The notes under the pieces: generated by a model | The model's database searches: none | The model's input: only the letters and a program-made list of their open reading frames with translations | What the model was told of the DNA's origin: nothing | Position numbers and translations under genes: made by a program | Source of the DNA: Hyaloscypha bicolor E | Taxonomy: Eukaryota > Ascomycota > Leotiomycetes > Helotiales > Hyaloscyphaceae | Assembly: GCF_002865645.1 (NCBI RefSeq) | Contig: NW_020194684.1 | Location: 2,547,030 to 2,611,029 of the forward strand | DNA: 64,000 nucleotides | Direction: 5' to 3' | Part shown: positions 30,683 to 42,874 of the stretch, in pieces | Layout of the letters: the number at the start of each line of letters is the position of its first letter | Position numbering within the stretch: the first letter of the stretch is position 1

Positions 30683-33138
30683 GTTGGAGGGTGATGGCAA
30701 TAGGTTGTGATTATGACGGAATTAGCCCAGAGAAGTTTCTCGGGTCCTAACGGTTAAACCCAAGACGAGGAATTGTCGTAGACAAAGTGTTGGAGAGGAG
30801 CCAGAGCAATATGCCAGCCAAATAGGAAAGGTTTCACGAAATATCGGTATCCTTGAAGTTGAGTCAGCGGATGAGCTTGATATCAAGTGATTCGGTGGTG
30901 GCCTCGCGAGGCTTGAGATATGAAGACAAACCTTCTGTTCCCTGATGGGGTTCAAGGGCGAACACAGAGCGAGGCTGATATAATACATCCAAAGAATCAA
31001 GGGTACTAGTACCAAGCTCAGAGTGGGGAAGTTGATCTTTGAGGTTGTTGTCTAGAGGAGGTGGAAACGAAGGTTCACGATCTATAAATATCCGAAGTCG
31101 GGGAACATCGCCGCTATAAATTTAGACAAGCGAGTCACTCCTAAATTTTGTGGTTCAATCAGGGAATGTGAATAGACATAAAAGTGATTTTATTTCACCT
31201 TTTGAGATAATCATGTTCTGCTTTTGATTTTTTTCGTGAACTGGCATCTGGGCTGTAGCCTATGTGCTGCCGGTAAGGCTGAGTCGGCTTCCGAGCTGGT
31301 GCCTACGAGAATTGGACCTCGACATCCTGACCAATCAACTCTGCAGCAGGGCTGGGCATTGTCTCGTGATCTACTGTTTAGTACTGTCATGCTATTCCTA
31401 TATGTGTTCATACACGAATTCAAGATCAGACAGATGGCTTAGATATTCTTTACACAACTACTATATCAAGTACTCTGGGGCTACAGACTAACAAGCATTA
31501 ACGTTTTTGTTGACTTTGTTGGTTCTGTCTAGAAGTTACGTTGATCATGGCACACCAACTCTGATATGACTAGTTTATGTTTGGCATTATCCACTGGCAT
31601 TACTTTGTAACTTGCAAATGCAGAAAGTCCATGATAACGTGCTTTGGGACCCGCCTTTACCCCTGAGATGAAATCTCTCAGTAAGTGTTCCTCTTTTTGT
31701 CTTTCATCTACATCTCAGATCTCCAAGGGTTGCTCTATTACACAAAGAGATGAGTATCGAACTTACTGGCCTAGAATGAGGTCACCATTCAGGACATGCA
31801 CGGGTTCTCGTATCAATAAGGAACATTGGTAGCACAAGTGCCACCGAAGGAAGGTGGCCGAGTATGTTGGACAAAATGGAAAGCTCCGAGATGATTTGAA
31901 GTTCGAGAAGAGTGTAAGGCGAGGTAATCAGCAATTACAAAGCAGTGGATAGAAAGAAAGGGTTTTCGAGGACCCCCCTCCCCCTGCCCCCCACAATCGG
32001 AGAAAAAGCAACCCCACAGCTGCTTGGCGCCGATGAGGGATCCCCGCCAACATGAGTCGATGTCTTGACAGTCGGTGAGAGCGCAGGCCAAACCATTTTC
32101 GTTCTGATGTGCATTTCCTCGGCCAGCGGAATGGCGGTCTTTCCCAACATTACGACGATCACCGGGTCTGAGAAAGGAAGAGTTCAAACCTCGAACACTC
32201 ACAACCAGGGGCTGTGCCGACAAGCCCAGACGGGCCTTCCGTGGCCCGTTGGCCGCTCTGAAGGCCGTGCGATCAGTGCAACACCCCCCCGCGGTCGGAA
32301 CCTCGACAACGGCCGCAGTTTGCCTGCATTGCCTGTGCGCAAAGTGACGGACATTAGTACACATGGCTCAACGTCACGACATCCTCTCTCCGAGACCAGC
32401 AAAAGGGTGTGGGTTCCTGCAGATAAGGAAAGTCATCTGCCGCCAGTGCGCCACTATCACAGAGCAGGATCGCACTGCATGGAGATTCCTACTGTATCCC
32501 ACGTTCTCCGGCTGCTGATCAAGGGGCCGGATCGGGGATCGTCAGCAATTCCGGCCGTATTCGCGGCTGAGATGCCCCTGTTTGTAGGCAGTCGTGTGGC
32601 GCCCTCTTGCGACCCAGTCATCCGGGTGGATTGAAAAGGGGGTTGCCGTCGACAGGGGCATGATTGGTAGCGAGCCTCCCGTCATTGACCAACCCCAGAT
32701 TCCATTCCAACCTCCTCGATAGCTCACAGCGCTTAGCCGCCGTCTATTGGCCCATGAATCATCAGAGGGGATGGAAAAAAGGCTCTTCTGAATCCCTATT
32801 GGCTGGGGCCTCAGAAAGCCATTGTTGGACAATCGCCGAAACGGTTGATCACTTCGTCTCTTCGTCTTACGAGTCTTGAAGGGCTCCGAACTATTGAACC
32901 GCGGAGTCCCGATCTGGGCTGTGTATAGGACGCAGCTTTCAGCAACCCCGGATTCGGCTTCTGATTCGTCTTCTCTATCGGCACGGCGCGGGGTCGTGTT
33001 CTAATTCGATCTTGGTGGACGATACGGAGGGTGCCATCATGGGATCCTGGGCCAGGCACAGAACATATAGTCGCTATGGCTCCCGCGAGACTAGGTCTGA
33101 GGCTCTTGATGTGAAAAATACTGCAGATAGCTGTCGTC
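30683..33138. other. Long region without a supported gene
   Basis: About 2.4 kb between the RBR gene and the rhodopsin-domain gene. ORFs such as 31813-32364 (minus) and 32065-32634 (plus) overlap on opposite strands in GC-rich sequence and lack domains. C-runs (CCCCCCTCCCCCTGCCCCCC near 31975) occur. No tRNA or repeat was seen. Confidence 0.4.
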
Positions 33139-34399
33139 ATGGCTGAGGATATCGGCGGATATGGCCCAACTATCATCGCAACAATGTGGGCGGAGACGGG
33201 CATTACGCTTGTGTTTGTGGCTTTGAGGTTATACACGAGAATACGCATAAACAGGACAGTGGGATGGGATGATTACCTGATATCACTGGCTTCGGTAAGT
33301 GGGGTGGAACGGAGTATTTAATTCTTGCGATTCTGACTCTGTGCAGATAATGATGATACCGTTCTCAGCGGCAACCACTCTCGCAACAATGCAAGGCCTT
33401 GGGAGACACTCCGCCGAGCTCAGTCTTGACCAATTCATGCAATCAACAAGATATATAGTTATCGGTCAAACGTGAGAAATTCGTTCAAGTCCCTCAAATT
33501 CATGCTTACAAGACTCGAACAGTTTCTCTCTGGTGGGAATAGCAGCCAGCAAAGCCTCCGTAGCCGCTTTCCTCCTCCGAATAACCATCCACCAATGGCA
33601 CAAGTGGATCCTCTACATATTAATATTGGTCGTCAGCTTGGGATGTTTCGTCTGCGCGTTATTCGACTATATACGCTGCGACCCGATAGAGAGTATTTGG
33701 AACTTCTTCATTCCCGGGAAATGCTGGATGGATGCCAAAGGCTTCACCACCCTCTCAGCTGTAGTAGGAGGAATCTCAGCAGCAGCCGATTTTATACTGG
33801 CAATTCTGCCCTGGTTTATCCTCTGGAACCTGCAAATGAAACGAAAAGACAAAAATCTGATCGCGTCATCCATGAGCCTGGGATTCTTTGCTGGAGTCTG
33901 CGGCATAATCAGAACCACAACCGTGGAACGGATATTTACCGGAGTCGACTACTCATGTACGCTTCCCTCCCTCCAAAGCTCAAATTCAAACTAACACCCC
34001 ACAGACGAAACAGTCGGCCTAATCCTCTGGTCCTCGACCGAACTAACAGTCACAATCCTAACCGCCACAATCCCCACATTACGCCCATTATACAAACAAC
34101 TTTTCCTCCGGCAAGCAGCGCACTCCTACCGCCTAAACGCCGTCCAAAAGTCTCCTTCAAACTTCAACTTCTCACCCTACGTCCCCTCAACATACCGAAA
34201 TAAATCCTCCGTTTCCACCAGCAGAACAGACTCCGACCGCTCAGACAAGAGCATAATAAACCACGGTGCTGGACCCGGGAGTGGGTCCATAGTGTGTACG
34301 GACGTCGTGTACGTGGAGTTTGAGGAGCGGGAGAACCCAGCGACGCCGGATTTGGAGCGGTGGAATAAGAGGCATGCGCAGATGTGGGAGGTTGTTTGA
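33139..34399 (+). CDS. Rhodopsin-domain integral membrane protein (fungal SAT4-like family)
   Basis: Exons 33139-33294, 33347-33471, 33523-33956 and 34005-34399 give 369 residues. Seven hydrophobic segments occur. The first contains TMWAETGITLVFVALRLYTR, followed by the conserved loop WDDYLISLAS. Later come GIAASKASVAAFLLRI, YILILVVSLGCFVCALF, the CDPIESIWN...GKCW loop with paired Cys, FILAILPWFILWNLQM, and GLILWSSTELTVTILTATIPTLRPL. This is the fungal rhodopsin domain, a heptahelical family found in hundreds of copies in Pezizomycotina and lacking a proven retinal-binding role. The cytosolic tail is Ser/Arg-rich (SVSTSRTDSDRSDKS) and could be phosphorylated. Confidence 0.9.
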
Positions 34400-34650
34400 C
34401 CCCTCTCCTTCTTTGTTCTGCTCTCTCTAATGAACCTATTTTTTGTAATGAATCTTATCTGCCATGTCTAGAGATTTTTAATTTGGTTGCAGAACCGATG
34501 TAAATATTCTCTTCCTGTCTATTCTTATTTTATTCTTATTTTATTCTATTTTACGGAGAGACTGACTTTACTATTCGAAGATCGGATTGGCAGTGTGATG
34601 GAAGAAGTGACTCATCTATGAAGAACATTACCCTTCCCGAATTTCTGGAT

Positions 34651-35256
34651 TCATAATTCTTCCTCCCAGCCTGCAGCAGTGTAGCCGTGCGGATTAGAGA
34701 GGCTCGGTCTCCAGGCCGTCTGCCCCACTATCTGCATCACGTCGTACCTAGCAACAACATACGTCCTGCCCGGAGAGGGCCATTCACTATTGTCCGGGAC
34801 ATCAAAGAATCCCATGCCCACCCTAGCCACTTCTGGTCAGATAATCGCCGTGTAATGACCCCCACTGCTTCTGCTGGTCTTCCTCTGCCTCATGCCTCGG
34901 CTTAGCTGTCAGCACCTGTCCATGGTAGAGCTGTTTCTCCTCGATCCAAGCTTGCGTAGCTGCAATGTAATTACAATTACCAGCAGGCCCGAAGTATGCG
35001 ATGTTCTCGCCGTTCTCACGTTGTGGGAAATACTTGAAGTAGCCTGTGACGGCCATTTGGAGAGCCCAGGCTTCGGCATCGCCAGCCAAATCGTTATCCC
35101 ACACAAGATCTAGCAGTTGTGCTCCGGGTGCCTCGCGATGTGCTTGTTGGGGAGAAGTCAAATTGGTGTAGCGGGGCAGAGAGAGGTGAAGGATGGGTTA
35201 CCTTGATTATGCAGGTCGAGGGCTGCTTGTTTGTCTACGTCTAACTTCATGTTCAT
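34651..35256 (-). pseudogene. CAP/SCP (PR-1-like) protein, frameshifted
   Basis: Exon 1 (35256-35202) and exon 2 (from 35142) splice across 35143-35201 to give ALDLHNQAHREAPGAQLLDLVWDNDLAGDAEAWA, the start of a CAP domain, then NGENIAYFG and TQAWIEEKQLYHG. The frame then ends without a matching splice. In the next frame the CAP signature GHYTAII is followed by TGA (34837-34839) where the family has Trp, and then VGMGFFDVPDN and TYVVARYD, which complete the domain. One frame change and one stop at a signature residue indicate a broken gene. No signal peptide is encoded from the available ATGs, unlike normal secreted members. Confidence 0.75.
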
Positions 35257-35616
35257 ACGGGGGGTTAGGATGCGTAGGGACTTATGTTGCTTGGAAAGTT
35301 GAAGTTGGATGGAAGGGTGGGAGATTATGCAGGCTGAAGGGAGGTGTAGGCATGAAGCAAGGGATTCATCTACTTGATGGGGAAACTTCCACAATACGAC
35401 TTGCTAGCTTTTGAAGTAACTCTTCAGTAGGACCATTCACTCATTGGCCTGATGATTATGAGGCGAGTAACTGGAGTGTGCAAATCATCAAGATTGATCT
35501 CACAATCTTTCGCTCCAATGACTCATTTGCAATAGCACTCCTTCCGTTTCTCAAGTTCAAACTCAAGCAGCAGGAGCCGGTCGATTGATCAACTCCGACC
35601 AGTCTTCCCCTTGATT

Positions 35617-36672
35617 CTAGTCCTCAATCCTCGTAGCCTCCACCTCAAGCCCCAAATCCTTCGGAAAGACCACACTCCCATCCCTAGCACTCAATACCCA
35701 AACTCCAAAGCATAAGCATACATCTCCAAAATATCCTCCCCGTAACCCCCCGGCGCAAACGAATCATGTTCCTCCACGGTCTTCCTCTCAAAACTCGCCT
35801 TTACACCCGTAACGCGACTCCACATCCCCACGTACTCCTCCCAGGTCAACGGATCACCGAACGCAAGCAGATTCTTGCCAGGCGAGACGAGAGTAAGTGC
35901 TTTAGCAAAGGCGCCGGCGTTTGAAGGGACGAGGAGAGGGATCAACATATTGCCTTTTCCTGGGATACGGAGGACGAGCGTATTGTCTGGTCGCTATATT
36001 CATTCTCCTTATCAGCAAGCAGCTCCCTCTCCTCATATAGAAAAACTCATGAAAGATGCAAGATGGATGAAGAACTGACCTTCTCCCGTGGCACCGCCCC
36101 CTGTCCCCACTTCCAATATGTAACAAACAGCCCAACTGCAGTATACTCATCTTGCTTCCTAATAGCGGATGCTTCTCATAAGTGTAATCTACCACATGCG
36201 CTTTGAAATCAAAATTCAGCACGCCCCGCATCGCTCAAACCACTCCAGATAAACACCTCCAATCCCTCGACCGTCGCAACCGCATCAGCGATGTTCTTCC
36301 CCTGCTGCACCTCGAGCTCATAACACCACTCCCTCAGCGTCTGACCGGGGGACATTTCTCGAGATCAGAGGGTAAGGCGCGAACGAAGGCGTCGCTGAAA
36401 GCTGTAGTCGCGAAGACGACGTCCGCGCCTTGGACGGCGGCTTTCAGCGAGACGACGTCGCCGGGGACGATCTTGATGCCCTTTGCAACCAGTGCTTGAC
36501 TGTAGTTTGCTGGGGTCACGAGATGTGCCGCGGATTTTCCAGGAGGGGTCTTTGAGGAAGGCTGAGGCGACGGAACTGTCATTGGGTGTGGTTGTCGGTG
36601 CTTATATTTTTGGAAGGAGAAGGAAATTGGCTTGGTTGCCGGTTATTCCAATTGTGACAATAGTTTGGCCAT
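35617..36672 (-). pseudogene. NmrA-like NAD(P)-binding protein, multiply frameshifted
   Basis: Pieces of an NmrA-family Rossmann protein follow one another on the minus strand in different frames: TIVTIGITGNQ (the nucleotide-binding turn), SVASAFLKDPSWKIRGTSRDP, YSQALVAKGIKIVPGDVVSLKAAVQGADVVF, LREWCYELEVQQGKNIADAVATVEGLEVFIWSGLSDAG, VLNFDFKAHVVDYTYEKHPLLGSKMSILQLG, NTLVLRIPGKGNMLIPL, and NLLAFGDPLTWEEYVGMWSRVTGV. Order and spacing are those of an intact family member, but at least four frame changes separate them and the last segment ends at 35617. NmrA proteins sense NAD(P) redox state without being classical dehydrogenases. This copy is dead. Confidence 0.8.
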
Positions 36673-37377
36673 TTTGAGAGTTATTGTATAGTGGGCTCTT
36701 GATATTTTTTTCTTCTCGCTAACTGAACGGTGAGTGACAAGAAAACAATACTGAATCTTGGAAAAGAAGACACAGCTTATAGAAGACCGCTGCACTTTAT
36801 ATGACAGCTCTCTTGGGCACGGAGGCTTTATATTATATAACAGCAGTTCAAATGTTGATGATGAATCAGGTTGCGTCCTTGCCCTCGGACGCCAAAACCC
36901 TCAAGGAGAATGAAGAGTAATCACAGAAAACTTCCCGCACCCTCATATTTCCGCACTCACACGGCCGCAATTCTGATGTCGAGACTGAAATGAACTCGCC
37001 AGGCGCTACCCGAGGCAGATTTGAAGCTCCATCAATTGGTCAAAGTCGAAAACCCACCAGCTTCTTGAGGTAAGAAGGATGTGGCGGCGTTAATGAGAGC
37101 ACAACAATAACCCAATGCCGGCTACTAAAGGCCGCCGAACACCAATAACTAACAATCCATCTTGGCGCTGCAGGTCGAGAAACGATCGTGCACTCGGCAT
37201 ACTTGAAATGCTTCCGATGAGATGGGAAGCACTTCGCCCCCGATAAGTATAAAATTACTTTCAACTCGGGAGACTACCAACCGTGACCCGTTATCCTGAA
37301 TTGTCAAACTGAACATTGCTCGTAGGTTGCAAAAGTAACAGATACCCAAATACGTATGCTTCTTCCAGCACTTACTA
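36673..37377. other. Intergenic
   Basis: Between the NmrA pseudogene and the 3' end of the NACHT gene. Small minus-strand ORFs at 37040-37349 have no recognisable content. Confidence 0.4.
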
Positions 37378-40300
37378 TCACGAGACTTGCGACTTTGACT
37401 TCAAGCTCGTGAAAGTCGTCAAGTGGCATAATATCCGGAACCAATTCCTTCTTCGACTCTGGGGCAGCTGATGAGCTGCAATGTCCACCTTTCCATCCTC
37501 TGTACTATAAGGCCCTCCTTTGCCACAAAAGGCGTCTGATGATGTTGGATATTCGTCGCCCAGAGCCTGATTGTTTTGAGCCTCCTGGGCCACCGCGATC
37601 GCCCGCAATTCTTTTGCGTCATCCGGAAACTCGGACTCCAAACCCCTCAAGATCTTGTAGACACGCCCATTGATAACTGCGCCATTCAGAAGGAAGATTC
37701 GTGTGGCCTTCAGTAATTCGGGCCACTCATAGTCCCGTTTAATTACATTGCGCAAATGGTCACCCTCGGTGCAGGAAAGTCTGGTTGTAAGTGACTCTAG
37801 TCTCCCCTGTATGATATCCCAAGCAGAATAGCCACCATAAATCTGGTTAGGACAGGATCCATTGTGCAGGAGTAGTTCAACAATCTTCGAAGATAGTCGA
37901 TGGTGACCATGCAGGCCATAGTGTTTTTGAACGGCATATCTTCTTAACATAGGCCCGCTTTCCTTCATTCGTACTACGTCAGGTTGAGATTCGATCTTAT
38001 GTGCGACATAGTGGTAAAGTCCACACCCGATCGCGAGCGCAAGGAAATTGTGCTGAGGGTCTTGGATTGTGTACTCTTTCGTAGCTCCCCAGAAATATGA
38101 TGGACCATTTGCGCGTTGCATAACTCGGTCAAATTCATCAAGGAGGAGAACCTCGGCTTGCCGTGTTTTCAATTCGGCTCTATAAGCAAGAGATAAAATT
38201 TCCTCTGCGTGTTTTCTTGGGCGTTTTTCTGTGGGAAGTAATACAAACTTTAAGAAGAAGACGCAAGACTGCAAAAGAGAACCGTATGGATTGAAATCTG
38301 ACTCTCGCGTGGGATCAAGAATGCGCGACCATACTTGAGGCAGTTCTAAGAAATCTCGAACTGTTCTGTGCAGATATGATAAAACTCGATCAGGACTGTG
38401 CGACCCCCGAGGGTGGTTGGCTTCAATCAAGCCTCCGCATCTTGTCACCAGCCAAATATCGACGAGTTCGACCCTCTCCGCCCATTCAATCTCTGAGATT
38501 GGCTGCGTTCGGGACGAAAGAAGGCTGTCAACATTGGGATCTTCGGCGAACGAGAGTTTGAGAGAAGTGAAGTGAACATTTTCAAACTGGGAAGTTGCGA
38601 AAATCTGGAAGATGCGGGACGACTGTTCCAGGTAGACTGGCTGAAGGCGGCCTAGAATATGACTAAATAAGTCTTCAAGTGACGGCGGTAAGAGTCGAAG
38701 TCTCCTTTGGAGATCGGAGACATGATCCGAATTCCGAAGCCCACGAAGTAATGAGATTACTACAAGTTTGACCCAAAGGAAGATTCCATCCGCTTTGTCA
38801 ATGATTTCTAGTGATAGTTTCGGCGCTTCTTGCGGCTCTGTATTGTGAAGCTCCCGCATTAGGTCGTTGGCTCCGAGCTCGTCATCCACATATTGCTTGA
38901 TGTCATTAAAATTGAGATCCTGGAGACGGAGTGTCGGACGCGATCTGAACGCTTTGACAAATTCGTAAATGGGTCTACTCGACAGGCATAATTTGACATT
39001 CGGAAGCTTTGATATATTTGTAAAAAGGTTAATGATGTCGAAAGGATCGCCATCGTATTCGTCAAGACCGTCAATAAACAGACAAAATCTCGAGTCGTCA
39101 CTGGCTTGTTGGAACAGATGCTCGAAGGCTTTGATCAACCTTGGTAAGGTCCAAGACTCGGGTTCCAGAATAAGCCTGGTTGGATGTCCTCGATGTGCAG
39201 CCCATTCATCAGGAAAAACCACCCGGATCAAGTTTCTCGCTTGCCTAAGAATGTCGAAAAGCAACGCACGAAGAAGGCCTTGGTAAGACCGCTGATCAAC
39301 TGTGCCACTGTTCCAGAAGAAGTGCGTCGCCCTTATAAGCCGTTTCGGCTGGGACCATTTGTTAAGTAAACTGGCAGTCCGAGAATTATCGCAAATGAAT
39401 CTCATTAGAGTTGACTTTCCCGAAGCTGGTTTCCCATTGATCCAGTATATCCCCGTGCCCCCAGAAAGCCATTGAGGGAAATCAGACCATCCCGAGTGTT
39501 GTGGAGGTGGAAGGAAGATCCATTCGAAAGTCTTTCGATGTGCTGGCTCGATCTCATCAAACCTGTTCTCCATCGTTGGGAAACGGAGACTTGCTAGTAG
39601 AAAGGATTCGATCTCCGCGTCTTCACGTTTCTGGCCGAGATCTTCAGTGCCTTCTGGCGGCCCTTGTAAATTTTCAAAGGGCTGATTTCCTCGCCCTGAA
39701 TATATGGTAGCAAGTATAGTTTTTCGTGTCCGTTCATGTTCCCTTGTAATAAGTTCATTGGTATGGTCTTGACCGTGACTTAGGCGCTCAATATTGACTT
39801 CAAGATCCTCCCGTAGCTGACTCTGGTCATCCTCTAGTCTGTCTACCAAGTGTCGAGCAACTTTGTCCAAGTTCCGGAAGCCTTCCGTTTGTTTGATCGC
39901 TTGCATGTCGAGGGTGTCTCTGTAGGGCGGCTACTGTTAGTAATTTTGCTATCGATTTTCTTTGCAATAGAGTGAATGCACGCAAGCGTTCAAAAGAGCA
40001 TACCTCATCGAAACCAGTATACGAAGATTCAATTCATCGCGAACATACTGCAAGCGCTGTGCAATGGCATCCACTTCATCCTTTTTCAACAGACCTTTCA
40101 AAGCCTGTCGGACGCTTTTCCATCGCCGATTTGAGGTTCCTTGAACTTTCAGCTTGTCCAGAACTTCGATCAGCTCTCCTGCAACGCCAGAGCATTGCTC
40201 GCTCAGCTTGTGCAGAGCTACATCTGGGGTCGTCAGGGTCGTCAGGTTGGGGTTGTGCGAAGGTGTGGATTTCTGCAGACGCTCATTGAGGTCCTGTAGA

Positions 40301-40452
40301 TCTTTCGCAATGACTTCAAGCTCAGCGTTTCCTACCGATGCTCCATCGGTGGACTTGTAGAGCTCATTGCCTTTGGCAACAAGTCTGGCGGAGAAATCGA
40401 GGAATTGAACGACATTGCCTGCCAACGACAAGGCTGTGAGCGGGTCAAGCAT
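37378..40452 (-). CDS. NACHT-domain STAND NTPase (fungal NLR-like)
   Basis: Exons 40452-40004 and 39919-37378 give 996 residues. MLDPLTALSLAGNVVQFLDF starts the helical N-terminal domain commonly attached to fungal STAND proteins; the longer upstream frame is rejected because family members start at this MLDP. After a linker, GIYWINGKPASGKSTLMRF is Walker A (about residue 310). FCLFIDGLDEYDGD is Walker B (about 434), followed by LCLSSRPIYEF, the sensor region. C-terminal to NACHT, a winged-helix-like and helical part includes SYLHRTVRDFLE, and weakly ankyrin-like segments (HNFLALAIGCGLYHYVAHKIES, KIVELLLHNGSCPNQ) may be the ligand-sensing region. Such proteins act in nonself recognition and programmed cell death. 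The single intron (39920-40003) is 84 bp. Confidence 0.92.
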
Positions 40453-41051
40453 CTTCACGTTGCACGGCTTCGAGATGGCGCTTATGAGGCATATACAAGC
40501 ATAAAAGATGTGAACTGATGCGAAAAGCAGACATGCAGCACTTGCAGTGAAGTGTGAAGCATAATGAGAGAAAAGTTGCCGTTGGAAGGAAAAGAATCGC
40601 GGTGCGAGAGGACTGCGTTGTCTCGGCTCAGCCTCGATGCAGGCTCGACCAATTAGGGTGGTGCAGAGGCCGCCCAACCATACAAGGCAGTGCGGTAGGC
40701 TGACTTGAACCTGCAAAATTTAAAACTACTTAGAAGATGTGTTTATATCTTGAAGTAATAGTTTCTGCATGATATGCTTGAAGGGGGAAAATGGAAGGAA
40801 AGCACGCGAGTTGATTGCGGAAAGTCTTCACTTGAAGGTGTAGTGAGCTGAAACGAAAAACATGATTGGAACAGTGATGCAGAATGCATGGGTATCATTC
40901 TATGTCCATATGACCATGGGGCGGTGTCTAGCTATCGAATACAAACAACATCCCTCATCATCCCTTCCTCTCCTTACTCTATGAAATGACCCCAACGCCA
41001 GCAATGCACGCTAATATCAGACTCTTCTCATCCATCCCTTTCCGCATCATT
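40453..41051. other. Intergenic
   Basis: Upstream region of the NACHT gene and 3' flank of the SUR7-family gene. An open extension upstream of MLDP exists but looks like leader sequence. No repeat. Confidence 0.4.
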
Positions 41052-42068
41052 TCAGATCGCAGCGTGAGCATACGGCTCATAGGCACCGTCTCCCCTGATG
41101 GGCTTGTTGTGGTTATGCGGGGGGGCATAAACACCCTGTTGCTGGCCAGCGTAGGGGTGGAAATGATCGGCCGGCTCTCCAACACGCTGGTAGTGGCCAG
41201 TTGGGATGAGCTTCTCGCTGTCACCGGCACGACTCTTGCGGTTGGAGCGCTTGTGGTGGTCGGCAGCGCAACAGCACATGCTGAACATCCAGAAGAGGCC
41301 ACCACCGATGCTGAATGCGGCTGCTAACCAGGTGGTGGCGAGGAACGAGGTGTTGATGGAGGAGTGGACACCGTAGGCTTTGGCAACAGAGTCGATGGCG
41401 CCGACGACGATAGAGGATTGCACGGTTGCCATGATGGAGGCGGCAATGATGGCTACGGTGGAGATACCGGAGATCAGAAAGGTACAGCAGGAGCCGACGC
41501 GTGAGCAGAAACCGAAGAGGCCTACGATGAGCTCCGCGACGCAGGTTACGAACGCGATGATGTAGACGACCTCGGTCCATTTAGAGACGACGGTGAATGT
41601 GTGTAATGAGGTAGTCAACTCTTTGGGAAGAGTGACGGTCACACCGGCTGTGGAAGATGCAATCTTCTCAATGGCAGTGGTGTTCAAGGCGGAGGAAGCC
41701 CAGTCGAACTTGGCCTTGGTGCAGGTCGTGTTGGTTCCACTCTGGTAGCAGTAGTTGAACAACGAGACCTTGTAGCTTTCTGCGAGACCAAGATCCGCGG
41801 CGGTGATGTTGTTGCCAGCAGTCACAGAAGAAGCGGCGTTTTCAAGAGCGGCACTGGTGAGATGGTCGAGGCCTGTGAACCTCTTGGTGATGAGGTTCTC
41901 GAGGTTTGCGAGGGAATTCGAGGAGATGGAGAGGTTCTTGGTGTTGACTTCGAACATGTCGAGGTTATGGTTCGTTACTCCAGCCAGCATGACGATGAGG
42001 ATGCATATCAACGAGCAGATAGTCAGTCCGAATGGCAGGGCCACGCAAACAAATCTTCCGACACCCAT
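41052..42068 (-). CDS. SUR7/PalI family plasma-membrane protein
   Basis: Intronless, 338 residues from ATG 42068. The first membrane helix lies at residues 5-30 (FVCVALPFGLTICSLICILIVMLAG). A large extracellular loop carries N-glycosylation sequons and Cys pairs (YCYQSGTNTTCTK). Three more helices follow (VVYIIAFVTCVAELIVGLFGF, FLISGISTVAIIAASIMATV, TTWLAAAFSIGGGLFWMFSMCCC). A cytosolic tail rich in His, Gly and Tyr ends the protein. This four-helix topology with a Cys-bearing first loop is the SUR7/PalI family. Members sit in eisosomal membrane compartments or act in pH sensing (PalI). Which of these applies cannot be decided from sequence. The Cys-rich CCCAAD next to the last helix may be palmitoylated. 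Confidence 0.8.
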   Translation of the reverse strand: MGVGRFVCVALPFGLTICSLICILIVMLAGVTNHNLDMFEVNTKNLSISSNSLANLENLITKRFTGLDHLTSAALENAASSVTAGNNITAADLGLAESYKVSLFNYCYQSGTNTTCTKAKFDWASSALNTTAIEKIASSTAGVTVTLPKELTTSLHTFTVVSKWTEVVYIIAFVTCVAELIVGLFGFCSRVGSCCTFLISGISTVAIIAASIMATVQSSIVVGAIDSVAKAYGVHSSINTSFLATTWLAAAFSIGGGLFWMFSMCCCAADHHKRSNRKSRAGDSEKLIPTGHYQRVGEPADHFHPYAGQQQGVYAPPHNHNKPIRGDGAYEPYAHAAI

Positions 42069-42874
42069 CTTGACGGTTTATGTTTTAACGACTGTGGTGT
42101 GTGTAGGAGCGAATGTGTCAATCTGGTGGTAGGAAAGACGCAAGTTGAGGGTGAGCGAACGATGATGTTGGTGTTGGTGGAGGGAAGTGGAAAAGCAGCA
42201 GGTTTCAGTCTTTAATACGGAGTATCCGTGGGCGCAGTCAGCAAAGCGCAATCAGCTTCGTCAGGGGCATGCCGCAGACTGCTGCAGTGCGGTGCAGCCA
42301 CGCCAGCCGTGCAGGGGGCCGACGGCTTACGTCAAATTAGAGATGCGCACCTTCGGGGCAAACAAGTGGAATTCTGGGCAGTTCAGAGGGGCACAAAGGA
42401 TGCAATGGTTGAGAAAATGTGCTGCTATCTAACAATTGATGCTGCATCGTTCTGCTCCCTGCTGTTTCGTGAAGTATCATTGTTGTTGTTGCCGTTGTTG
42501 CTGTTGTTGTTGGGGTCCTGGTTGCCACAGGAATCATCGTCGCTCCGCAGAATGAGGATCGTCGAAAAGCTCAAACGAGCAAACGGCTTACGGCATGGCG
42601 TGGCGCAGTCCCTGCAGTTCCGTTCGTCGGCCGGTGGTTGGCTGGGTTGGCCCCGGCAACGACCCTCAGGACCCACCCATGCCTATTTTTACACGTTATC
42701 TGCCCGAATCCGCGATGATGATTCGGCCCCACTATTTTCGCCGCTGTGAGTCGTGGATGTCTTTCAATGTGTCTTGAAGTGTCAAACCACACTCCACAGG
42801 TACGAACACTGCACAGACTCCTGGCTTTATCAACACAAATATGGTTTCTCTCTAGACTCTACCCAATATCTCAA
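42069..42874. other. Intergenic between divergent genes, with TTG repeat
   Basis: Shared upstream region of the SUR7-family and GNAT genes. It contains an imperfect GTT/TTG trinucleotide run (42480-42513). Several short ORFs cross it without features. Confidence 0.5.

Noticed and set aside
31813..32364. 183-codon minus-strand ORF in GC-rich DNA
   Set aside because: No ATG at the start, no domain, and an equally long ORF overlaps on the other strand.
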